Of a stretch of DNA of 44,073 nucleotides, positions 18,570-26,162 are shown one piece after another. Both the position numbers and the translations under genes were made by a program. The DNA is from Flavobacteriaceae bacterium (GTDB taxonomy: Bacteria; Bacteroidota; Bacteroidia; Flavobacteriales; Flavobacteriaceae), in the NCBI GenBank assembly GCA_002400885.1, contig NVRM01000004.1, forward strand, positions 2,511 through 46,583, in the 5' to 3' direction. The notes below the pieces were generated by a model. It was not told the origin of the DNA and did no database searches. It saw only the letters and a list, made by a program, of their open reading frames with translations. Every line of letters begins with the position of its first letter. Within the stretch, counting starts at the first letter, position 1.

Positions 18570-19058
18570 ATGATACATTTAATTGTGGGAAATACAGGTG
18601 CAGGAAAAACCACCTATTCACAAAACCTAAAAAAAAGTACTCAAGGAATTATATTTTCTATTGACACTTGGAATAACACCTTGTTTATGCCGGATAAAAC
18701 AGATTCTGACGGCTTGGACTGGTTTTTAGAACGCATAGAACGTGCAGAAACACTTATCCAACAAATCTGCCTTCAATTAAATGACTCGGGCATGGACGCA
18801 ATCTTAGACTTAGGGCTTTCCAAATACGAACACAGAGAAAAATTTAGACAATTTGCTTTAAAAAACAACATCTCACTTCAATTGCATTTTTTAGATGTTG
18901 CAAAAAACATTCGGAAAAATCGTATTTCACAACGAAACATAGAAAAAGGAAATACTTTTGAATTTGAAGTAAGCGACGCTAATTTTGAATTTATGGAAAC
19001 CTGGTTTGAAAAACCATCGGATAGAGAACTTGAACAAGCAATCATAACAACATCATGA
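18570..19058 (+). CDS. Small P-loop ATPase/kinase-like protein (AAA_33 type)
   Basis: A 162-aa single-domain P-loop protein. Walker A is GNTGAGKTT at residues 7-15. A conserved Asp follows strand 2 (SIDTW, D32), a second acidic strand is DAILDLG (D80), and an arginine-rich lid follows (R115, R118, R122). This is the layout of small kinases such as gluconate kinase, polynucleotide kinase and zeta-toxin-like proteins. The substrate is unknown; no toxin-specific motif is clear to me. It starts 9 bases after moaE and overlaps the next gene by 4 bases (ATGA), so the two products are probably made together and may interact. Confidence 0.72.
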   Translation: MIHLIVGNTGAGKTTYSQNLKKSTQGIIFSIDTWNNTLFMPDKTDSDGLDWFLERIERAETLIQQICLQLNDSGMDAILDLGLSKYEHREKFRQFALKNNISLQLHFLDVAKNIRKNRISQRNIEKGNTFEFEVSDANFEFMETWFEKPSDRELEQAIITTS

Positions 19059-19528
19059 AAACAGCGAGCGTAAAAGAAATAAAAACAGCTTTAAAAGAGG
19101 TTCCTAACAGCGAACTGATCCAACTATGCTTAGAGCTGTCAAAATTCAAAAAAGAGAACAAGGAACTACTTACCTATCTCTTATTTGAATCCACCAGTGA
19201 AGCGTCTTTTATCGCAGACATTAAAACAGAAACGATCGCACAGTTTGCTTGTATTAATACGAGTTCTTATTTCTATATCAAAAAAAGTGTTCGAAAGATA
19301 TTGAGACGTATAAAGACGTATATTAGGTATTCAAAAAATAAAGAAACGGAAATAGAACTACTCCTCTTTTTTTGTCAGCAAATGAACTCCTTTAAACCCT
19401 CCATTAAAGGGAGTGATGCCCTGTATAACATTTACAAACGGGAAACGATAAACATCCGAAAAAAGCTATTAAAACTTCACGAAGATTTACAATTTGATTA
19501 CCTACAAGAACTAGAACGACTTGGCTAA
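19055..19528 (+). CDS. Small helical protein of unknown function, coupled to the ATPase
   Basis: A 157-aa, lysine-rich, mostly alpha-helical cytosolic protein with no signal peptide or membrane segment. The N-terminus (VKEIKTALKEVPNSELIQLCLELSK) has the look of short flavobacterial helical proteins such as DUF6155, but the match is only an impression and I do not assign it. A central basic stretch (KKSVRKILRRIKTYIRY, about residues 75-92) could bind nucleic acid or an acidic partner. The start overlaps the ATPase stop by 4 bases, which argues for coupled translation and a shared role. Confidence 0.65.
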   Translation: MKTASVKEIKTALKEVPNSELIQLCLELSKFKKENKELLTYLLFESTSEASFIADIKTETIAQFACINTSSYFYIKKSVRKILRRIKTYIRYSKNKETEIELLLFFCQQMNSFKPSIKGSDALYNIYKRETINIRKKLLKLHEDLQFDYLQELERLG

Positions 19529-19764
19529 CTCGCTTACACTGTACCGTTATTGCTTCTAAAAACCTTCTATTCCATAAAAACCAAAAACATAGCTAAAAAA
19601 CAATTCATTATCAATTGATTTAATGTATTTTAGCTGCTCGAACCATACCTCAGTATTTCTAATCATGTGTTTTTATACATCCTTATCGCAGTACTTTTTT
19701 AATTTTAAATCATTTTAAAAAAAAGGTCTCGCTCGAAACTTAACCTCAAATTAAAAACACAACT

Positions 19765-20928
19765 ATGCTTTTAGAAGCAACAACTGAATCTCTGCATCGA
19801 AGGATTCTTGATTTAGAACACGAAAACAAGTCCTTAAGACAGGAAGTAAATAACTCTCAAATTTTTTTAGAAAACTCTCCTACATTTATCAGTTTTTTAT
19901 CCCCTGATAAAGAAATAAAATTCATTAACAAACAACTAGCCTCTTTTAGCGGTAAAAACGCTATTGAATTCAACAATACGTATTTATCAGATGACATCCA
20001 CCCAGAATACCGGTCTTATTTGTCTGATAATTTGGATATCGCCTATAAGACACACACTATTTTAGATGTAAAATTTCAGATCAAAAGCAAAAACAATCAA
20101 TATGTTTGGTTTCACAGCATAGGCAACCCAATATATAATAACAATAACGTGTTTATTGGCTACATCTGTACGAGTTATGATATCACCCAAAACGAGGAAG
20201 ACCACCTTAAACTTACCGAGTTAATTGATTCCAATCACAGACTTTTTTCTATCATTGGCCATGACCTTAGAAATTCATTTAATAGTATTCTAGGTTTCAG
20301 CGAATTACTCGCTGAAAACGCACAGGATTTTGAAACATCTAAAATTAAATCCATTGGTAAACACCTACAAAATGCCTCTAAAAAGACATTAGACCTATTA
20401 GAAGACCTTTTGGAATGGGGCCAATTACAAAGCACTTTAAACACATTCACCCCCGAAACCCTCGTGCTTAAAAAAGTATGTAAAAAAGTTATTTCAACTA
20501 TAATCCAATTAGACAAAAACAATACAGAACGCATAAAAATAGTATTTAAATCAGATATTATAGTATTCGCCGATGTAAATATGCTTCGGACAGTATTTCG
20601 TAATTTACTCAGTAATGCTCTTAAATACTCAACCTGTTCAAGTCCTATCACTATTACTGCTTATACGACCCAAAACAACGTGGTTATTAACATACTTGAT
20701 CAAGGACTAGGCATCGATCCATCAGGAATATCTAAGCTTTTTAACAGTAAGGAAAAACACACTTCTTTAGGTGTTCTAGGTGAAAAAGGAACAGGTATTG
20801 GACTTCTTTTATGCAAAGAGTTTGTCGAAAAAAATGGTGGTGAAATTTGGGTTAAAAGTACGCTTGGTAAAGGCAGTGAGTTTTCTTTTAGCCTTCCTTT
20901 AGGTAAAAATAACAAGCGTAATAATTAA
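19765..20928 (+). CDS. Orphan PAS-domain sensor histidine kinase
   Basis: A 387-aa cytosolic sensor kinase. Residues about 5-35 form a short coiled coil. A PAS domain follows at about 36-143 (SPTFISFLSPDKEIKFINK ... GYICTSYDIT), then a HisKA dimerisation domain with the phosphorylated His at H166 in FSIIGHDLRNS, and a HATPase_c domain with N-box FRNLLSNALKYS (278-289), G1 box DQGLGI (312-317) and G2 box GTGIGLLLCKEF (342-353). There is no membrane segment, receiver domain or adjacent response regulator, so its signal and partner are unknown; a PAS ligand or redox cofactor in the cytosol is likely by family. It is flanked by gaps of 236 bases upstream and 204 downstream, so it is probably transcribed alone. 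Confidence 0.9.
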   Translation: MLLEATTESLHRRILDLEHENKSLRQEVNNSQIFLENSPTFISFLSPDKEIKFINKQLASFSGKNAIEFNNTYLSDDIHPEYRSYLSDNLDIAYKTHTILDVKFQIKSKNNQYVWFHSIGNPIYNNNNVFIGYICTSYDITQNEEDHLKLTELIDSNHRLFSIIGHDLRNSFNSILGFSELLAENAQDFETSKIKSIGKHLQNASKKTLDLLEDLLEWGQLQSTLNTFTPETLVLKKVCKKVISTIIQLDKNNTERIKIVFKSDIIVFADVNMLRTVFRNLLSNALKYSTCSSPITITAYTTQNNVVINILDQGLGIDPSGISKLFNSKEKHTSLGVLGEKGTGIGLLLCKEFVEKNGGEIWVKSTLGKGSEFSFSLPLGKNNKRNN

Positions 20929-20964
20929 TCTACGTTTAGTAGTTTCTTCGTTCCATATACATCC

Positions 20965-21021
20965 CTCGTTTAAATCAAGCAATTCTAATTTTTAAGCAAT
21001 TAAAAATTAGAAAAAAACGAG
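20965..21021. other. Two-tier stem-loop between the sensor kinase and the tail-anchored protein gene
   Basis: A perfect inner stem (ctaatttttaa 20985-20995, ttaaaaattag 21000-21010, loop gcaa) is enclosed by an outer 7-bp stem (ctcgttt 20965-20971, aaacgag 21015-21021). There is no T-run after it on either strand, so it is not a standard terminator. It may be an RNA structure in the leader of the next gene or a DNA site. Confidence 0.4.
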
Positions 21022-21097
21022 TAATTTAAATAACTTCACATTAAAAAAAGCACATCCAAGGATTCCGATACAAGAGTCCAATTCCACTTGTACTTTA

Positions 21098-21121
21098 ATA
21101 AGTTATATACTACTAACTTAT
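21098..21121. promoter_or_regulatory. Inverted repeat just upstream of the tail-anchored protein gene
   Basis: Arms ataagtta (21098-21105) and taacttat (21114-21121) with an 8-nt spacer, ending 11 bases before the ATG. This is the size and position of an operator for a dimeric regulator, but the sequence is simple and AT-rich. Confidence 0.25.
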
Positions 21122-21132
21122 AAGCAAAAATC

Positions 21133-22221
21133 ATGTCTAAAAACAGTCTCAATAATCATCTTTACACACTCGCTAAATCCGTTTTAAACGAAGGGCTATA
21201 CAAAAGACACGACACTGATAAAATGCTTATTCCTTTTATATTTTTAAAAACCAACACAACAGAGGTCATAAAAAATTTAGCTTCAGACAAAGACCCTCTA
21301 GCTTTGTCTCAAAAAATAAGTACTAGCGACCAGCAAGATTATACACATATAATTATTACGCACGAAGGCTTTTTAAAGGATGAAAACGGGAATAGAGTAG
21401 ATGCTATCATTGTACACGCTTTTAACTTGAGCCAGAAAAAAGGACTACAAATCGCGCAAAAATTTAATCCAAAAAACACTGGGGAATTTAAAAAAATAGG
21501 AAGCATTGAAACTTTAGGGACTCCAGATTTAATATTTAAACTAAAGAATTTCTTCGCTAAAATTGATCTTAAAAAAGAGGCTCACTTTAAAACGGAGGTA
21601 AAAACAGACCACGAGGAACTAGAAGCCATTCACACGATATTAACACATGATGATCCTAGTATTATAAGTGAAGCTATCACAAACTTCATACTCGAGAAAC
21701 TATCCAACAACGAAAATGAGAGGTACAACGGCCTCTTTGAAATTAACATCCTTAAAAATGAATCTTTAAAAAACATAGGGCTATTACGATTTTTATGCAG
21801 CAATGCTATCAATGAAGTAATTGGCTCAGAAACAAGTAACATTTGGATGGAAAAAACCAAGAGGAAGATTCATATTACTTGTCACTATAATAACTCATTA
21901 TTACACGAGGCAAGAAGGAGTAAAAACACTCCTGAAAAATTTCAATTGGATGCTAATAATTATGCCGACTACAACCTAAAACAACTAGACAAAGAGTTTA
22001 AATCCCTGCTATTGGAAGCTGAAAAAAACTCCAACATTAAGGCGCTAATGAAACTTTCTACATTAAACTTTGAATATAATCGCAGAGGAGTTGTACAACC
22101 TAAAACAATGGCTAAAACTCACATAAATACAGACAACATATCCCTCTTCAGAACTTTAATCATTGGAAGTACGGTTATTTTGTTTGCCTTTTTAGCTTGG
22201 CTATTTTTAATGAAAATGTAA
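21133..22221 (+). CDS. Unrecognised cytosolic protein with C-terminal membrane anchor
   Basis: A 362-aa protein I do not recognise. There is no N-terminal signal. The region at about residues 1-140 looks like a small alpha/beta domain with hydrophobic strands (LIPFIFLKT, THIIITHEGFL, RVDAIIVHAFNL). The region at about 150-335 is helical and charged. A single strongly hydrophobic segment at about 341-360 ends two residues before the stop, so the protein should be tail-anchored with its bulk in the cytosol. Its stop is one base from the stop of the convergent moeB gene. Position after an orphan sensor kinase hints at a signalling or stress role, but this is only context. Confidence 0.65.
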   Translation: MSKNSLNNHLYTLAKSVLNEGLYKRHDTDKMLIPFIFLKTNTTEVIKNLASDKDPLALSQKISTSDQQDYTHIIITHEGFLKDENGNRVDAIIVHAFNLSQKKGLQIAQKFNPKNTGEFKKIGSIETLGTPDLIFKLKNFFAKIDLKKEAHFKTEVKTDHEELEAIHTILTHDDPSIISEAITNFILEKLSNNENERYNGLFEINILKNESLKNIGLLRFLCSNAINEVIGSETSNIWMEKTKRKIHITCHYNNSLLHEARRSKNTPEKFQLDANNYADYNLKQLDKEFKSLLLEAEKNSNIKALMKLSTLNFEYNRRGVVQPKTMAKTHINTDNISLFRTLIIGSTVILFAFLAWLFLMKM

Positions 22222-22222
22222 T

Positions 22223-23305
22223 TTAAAACTTGTCTATTCCTCCGATAAGACTACATACCCTGAGCGTTGGATACTGTTTCTTAATTCTAACGGTTGCCAT
22301 ATAACTTGAAATCCCTTTATGACATATCACAATGTATTTCTTACGACTATCTAAGTGCATTAATTCAGGGTCTAAGGTACTTAAAGGATGTGTCTCGTGA
22401 ATTTTAAAAGGATACTTTGTAGTCATCATCTCTATAACTGACAGTATACGAACTCCCTCTTTAGCTATTTCTTTTTTTAAATCGCTCGCGCTTATTAACA
22501 ATGACGGATCCTGAATGTCACAAGGAAGACCCAAATATTTTTCCTCTTTAAAAATGGCTAAAACAGCCTCTTCCGTTTGTGTTTTCTCTAATTTAAGTAT
22601 AAAATTAGAATTCCTAAGACTGTTATAAATCAACAGCTTATCAATAAGTAATTCTCCCGTCTCTGTGGCAATTTTCAGCACTTCATTTACCTGTAACATC
22701 GCTATAATTCCCACAATGGAATTCAATGTACCTACCGTTTCACAAGTAGGAATGTCTGTCGCTATTTTAGGAAAAGCATCCCTTAAATTAGTACTATACC
22801 TCCCTTGTTCTGACATGTGGTTAAAAGTAGCCACATAGCCCTCAAACTTATATAATGACCCATACACCATGGGTTTCCCCAACACCACACAGGCATCGTT
22901 TATTAGGTATTTAATCGCTAAATTATCCGTAGCATCAACGATGATATCGTAGTCTTTAAAGCTTTGTATAACATTGGTCTTCTCTAAAGCATGCTTAGTA
23001 TATGTCACCTTTGTAAAAGGAGCTCTCGCCTTTATAAAAACAGCCAATGTTTCTGATTTTGAAGCCCCCACATCATCCAAACAATAATAGACTTGCCTGT
23101 GTAGGTTACTCAAGGCTACCACATCAAAATCCATCAAATGAATGGCTCCAATACCACTTGCTGCTACATGCACAGCAATTGTACTTCCCAAGCCTCCACA
23201 TCCCACAATTAACACCTTGGTTTGTCCTAGCTTCTTTTGGCCTTCTAGCCCTATTTCATCAAGGGTGATTTGCCGTTTAAAAAAAGTATTATAGTCCCTA
23301 TTCAT
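22223..23305 (-). CDS. moeB: MoeB/ThiF-family adenylyltransferase fused to a rhodanese domain
   Basis: A 360-aa two-domain protein expected to adenylate the MoaD C-terminus and supply sulfur. Residues 1-240 are the E1-like domain: arginine finger KRQ (10-12), nucleotide loop VGCGGLGS (34-41), NLHRQ (67-71), VDATDN (123-128), and PTCETVGTLNSIVG (186-199) with C188 at the place of the family cysteine. Residues about 268-360 are a rhodanese domain with active-site loop CHKGISS (C328-S334). The two CxxC pairs that bind structural zinc in E. coli MoeB are absent: the stretch before C188 reads GRYSTNLRDAFP. Last gene of the minus-strand Moco run, 11 bases after mobA. ThiF or HesA functions are alternatives, but the neighbours favour MoeB. 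Confidence 0.88.
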   Translation of the reverse strand: MNRDYNTFFKRQITLDEIGLEGQKKLGQTKVLIVGCGGLGSTIAVHVAASGIGAIHLMDFDVVALSNLHRQVYYCLDDVGASKSETLAVFIKARAPFTKVTYTKHALEKTNVIQSFKDYDIIVDATDNLAIKYLINDACVVLGKPMVYGSLYKFEGYVATFNHMSEQGRYSTNLRDAFPKIATDIPTCETVGTLNSIVGIIAMLQVNEVLKIATETGELLIDKLLIYNSLRNSNFILKLEKTQTEEAVLAIFKEEKYLGLPCDIQDPSLLISASDLKKEIAKEGVRILSVIEMMTTKYPFKIHETHPLSTLDPELMHLDSRKKYIVICHKGISSYMATVRIKKQYPTLRVCSLIGGIDKF

Positions 23306-23316
23306 GCTCTTAAATA

Positions 23317-24429
23317 CTAATGTCCAATTTCATTTTTAGCAGCGTCAAATTCTTCAGGAGTATTTATATTTCTAATAAAATCATCTTCTACCTCTACAAT
23401 AGCCACCTCCGAATTAATCAAGACTTTTCTTGGACATGAAATCCCTTGGCTTAAATAATTTAATAATATAGGATAACTCCTAGGCTCCCAAATAGTCACC
23501 AATGGCTCCATAAACTGTTTCGTTTTCCCTTTAATTGCCGTTGCTATTTTTGAAGGGTCTCGTTTTTTTAACAATAACTGAATTAGTTCATCTGTTATAA
23601 AAGGAAGGTCTGTTGCTAGCACTAACCAAGCCGTATTTGGATCCTTTTGAAAAGCAGAACAAATAGCTCCAAAGGGTCCTAAATTGGTAAATACATCTGT
23701 AATTACCGCAGGTCTTAATACCTCCTGTTCCGATCTAATAGATAAAAATGTTTGTAAATGTTGTTTTTCTAAAAGTGCAATTGCCACGGTACGTTGTGCC
23801 TTTCCATAAAACTCTAACAAGCCTTTATCACTCCCCATACGTACACTTTTCCCTCCGGCAAGGACCAACCCTTTTACAGGTGCTATTTTTTCTTCTATCA
23901 ATGCACTTATATGACTAGAAATTCCTTTGGTATCCGAGAAATGGTAGCATTTTAAGTTTTTGATCTGAGGATATTTCGCTTCTAAAAAGTCAAAATATAC
24001 AGCATCTTCATTCAATTTAATTACAAACTGAAGTTGGTCTAATTCTTCCAATCGTTTTAATACAGAAGCCTCTTTGTTTGGATCCAATATTAAAATTTGC
24101 TTACTACCTTTATAATGATTTCCATTGATAAAAGTGAAGTCATAATTTGAAAAATCAATCACCTGATTAAATGTATTCAATCCTTTATTCACAGAAGTCA
24201 CAAGGCTACCTTTAGGATGAAACACAAAACGATCCACAAGGACTACTTCTTGATCCTTTTTATGAGAGGCATCCAAATAAGCCATCTTAAAACGCTTTAA
24301 ATACTTAGACACCTCGGAAACTAGTGCTGCAATATTTTCACAATTAGTCCCCAAAATTGCAATTTCGTTCGGTGCGTAGTTATCGTTATTTCTACGTGTT
24401 AATCTACTGTGTTTGGAATGTTTTTTCAA
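23317..24429 (-). CDS. mobA: MobA molybdenum cofactor guanylyltransferase fused to a degenerate MobB-like domain
   Basis: A 370-aa protein. Residues about 185-370 are MobA: LVLAGGKSVRMGSDKG (188-203), LGPFGAI (250-256), the metal-binding region LATDLPF (271-277) and NINTPEEF (354-361). It transfers GMP (or CMP) to Mo-molybdopterin. Residues about 20-184 are an extra domain starting with a strand-loop-helix (EIAILGTNCENIAALVSEV) placed where MobB has its P-loop, but without the GKT/S lysine, so it cannot be a normal GTPase. The first codon of this frame is TTG; the next Met is at residue 49, inside the extra domain, so TTG is the likely start. It lies 26 bases after moaC and 11 before moeB. 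Confidence 0.87.
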   Translation of the reverse strand: MKKHSKHSRLTRRNNDNYAPNEIAILGTNCENIAALVSEVSKYLKRFKMAYLDASHKKDQEVVLVDRFVFHPKGSLVTSVNKGLNTFNQVIDFSNYDFTFINGNHYKGSKQILILDPNKEASVLKRLEELDQLQFVIKLNEDAVYFDFLEAKYPQIKNLKCYHFSDTKGISSHISALIEEKIAPVKGLVLAGGKSVRMGSDKGLLEFYGKAQRTVAIALLEKQHLQTFLSIRSEQEVLRPAVITDVFTNLGPFGAICSAFQKDPNTAWLVLATDLPFITDELIQLLLKKRDPSKIATAIKGKTKQFMEPLVTIWEPRSYPILLNYLSQGISCPRKVLINSEVAIVEVEDDFIRNINTPEEFDAAKNEIGH

Positions 24430-24455
24430 AATAACTTTTTTTTAATACCCTCTAT

Positions 24456-24932
24456 TTATATCCGATTAATATCTGACTTTCCTCCTGTTTTTTTTAGTAG
24501 CTTCACTTCCTTTATTACCATTTCTTGGGAAATAGCCTTACACATATCATACACGGTAAGTGCTGCAATATTTACTCCTGTTAAGGCCTCCATCTCCACA
24601 CCTGTCTTCCCTTCTATATAAACAGAACATCTAATTTCTATATGTGTTTCGTTTGTGATCGCTATCGTTATATCCACTCCATTTATAAGTAATGGGTGGC
24701 ACATAGGAATTAAGTCCGACGTTTTCTTAACCGCCTGAATCCCCGCAATAATAGCGGTTTGAAATACAGGACCTTTTTTTGTCTGTAATTCATCTCCTTC
24801 AAAATTACTAATAATTTCAGCACCCAAAAACATCGTCGCTAGAGCTGTAGCACTTCGTTTAGTACTTTTCTTATCGCCAACATTCACCATTTTCGGTTGA
24901 TTATTGTTGCCTATATGTGTAAATTTACTCAT
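24456..24932 (-). CDS. moaC: Cyclic pyranopterin monophosphate synthase MoaC
   Basis: A 158-aa enzyme that converts the MoaA product (3',8-cyclo-GTP) into cPMP, the first stable Moco intermediate. The substrate-site motifs KKGPVFQTAIIAGIQAVKKT (52-71), LIPMCHPLLINGVDI (74-88) and GVEMEALTGVNIAALTVYDMCKA (111-133, with D129) are intact. There is no fused MoaB domain. It sits 10 bases after moeA and 26 bases before mobA in the same run. Confidence 0.96.
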   Translation of the reverse strand: MSKFTHIGNNNQPKMVNVGDKKSTKRSATALATMFLGAEIISNFEGDELQTKKGPVFQTAIIAGIQAVKKTSDLIPMCHPLLINGVDITIAITNETHIEIRCSVYIEGKTGVEMEALTGVNIAALTVYDMCKAISQEMVIKEVKLLKKTGGKSDINRI

Positions 24933-24942
24933 ATTTTTTTAT

Positions 24943-26151
24943 TTAAAACGATACATTTCGGTATAAAATAACTGGATAAACTGCTCCTTTTTTAAATTCA
25001 TCTACCTCCGCAGGAAGTTCCATAAAGGCATCTGATTTCACTAAATTCACTAGATCTCCCGACCCATTTCCCTTTTGAGGATAGGCGACCAGCACCCCTT
25101 CTTGGTTCCTTAAAGCAACTTGTAAAAAATACGTCATGGCAGGTTTGAAACTTACATTTTCTCCTAACACTGCTTTCATTGTATTTACCGAAGGTAATCC
25201 CATGGATTTCTGAAACCAAGGCGTAAAATATTTTAAGCAACTTGCGTAGGTAGAAACAGGATTTCCTGGAAAGGCAAAAACAGTAGTCTGGTTTTTCTTC
25301 CCAAACCAGAATGGTTTCCCTGGGCGTTGCTTGACTTTATGAAAGAGTTTATCCACTCCTAAAGTATCCAAAACATCTGGGATAAAATCAAATTTACCTT
25401 TGGAGACAGCTCCACTAAACAACAACACATCATAATTATTTAAAAAACCATCAATAAGTGTTGTTAATTTATCTTTATCATCCGAAATATGTATGGTCGT
25501 TGCAGCGATGGTCATCACCTTTAAAATAGACACTACTGCGTGTACATTACTTCTTCTAATTTGATGATCAGCCGGAATTTTATCAACTGACACCAACTCA
25601 TCCCCTGTAGAAATAACCAATATTTTAGGACATTTAGCTACTTTTACCATTGACTTTCCAACGGTGGCAAGCACCCCTATTTCGGCAGGTGATATCACGG
25701 TGTTCATTGGAATCAACACATCATTTATTAAATGATCAGCACCTTGTTTATGTACATTTTTAAAATAGTGCACTCCATACTCTTCCACAGTAGCAATACC
25801 GTTTTCTATACGTAGCAGTTCATAAGGAATTACGGCATCCGCATTTACAGGAAGTACTGCACCTGTCATTGCTTCTATACAATTATTCGTATTGTGCAAT
25901 GTTAATTGTGGGCTACCAGCCGCTTGAACACTTTCTATCTTAAAAGAACGTATACCTTGTTCATAGGCCGTAGTACAAATGGCAATACCGTCCATACTAA
26001 CCCTATTAAACGGAGGCAAGTCTCGATCTGAAACAATGGTGTTTTTTAATACGCGACCTTCAGACTCCTGAAAAGGAATGCTTTCAACACCCCAATCTTC
26101 CGTATTTTGAAGTATTATTTCTAAAGCTTTTTGGCTAGTAATTAATCCCAT
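24943..26151 (-). CDS. moeA: Molybdopterin molybdenumtransferase MoeA
   Basis: A 402-aa protein that inserts molybdate into (adenylated) molybdopterin. Visible motifs: PPFNRVSMDGIAI near residue 45, AGAVLP-type MTGAVLPVNADAVIPYE at about 94-111, VISTGDELV at about 177-185, the FSGAVSKGKFDFIPDVL loop at about 243-259, QRPGKPFWFG at about 282-291 and FAFPGNPVSTYA at about 300-311. The domains run in the normal order and the length is normal. The adenylylating partner MogA/MoaB is not in the window. It is separated by 11 bases from moaA and by 10 from moaC. Confidence 0.96.
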   Translation of the reverse strand: MGLITSQKALEIILQNTEDWGVESIPFQESEGRVLKNTIVSDRDLPPFNRVSMDGIAICTTAYEQGIRSFKIESVQAAGSPQLTLHNTNNCIEAMTGAVLPVNADAVIPYELLRIENGIATVEEYGVHYFKNVHKQGADHLINDVLIPMNTVISPAEIGVLATVGKSMVKVAKCPKILVISTGDELVSVDKIPADHQIRRSNVHAVVSILKVMTIAATTIHISDDKDKLTTLIDGFLNNYDVLLFSGAVSKGKFDFIPDVLDTLGVDKLFHKVKQRPGKPFWFGKKNQTTVFAFPGNPVSTYASCLKYFTPWFQKSMGLPSVNTMKAVLGENVSFKPAMTYFLQVALRNQEGVLVAYPQKGNGSGDLVNLVKSDAFMELPAEVDEFKKGAVYPVILYRNVSF

Positions 26152-26162
26152 ATCCTTTACTT

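Noticed and set aside
18570-19528. Calling the ATPase and its partner a zeta-type toxin-antitoxin pair
   Set aside because: The P-loop kinase layout fits, but toxin-specific motifs and a recognisable antitoxin are lacking, and the gene order (kinase first) is not typical.
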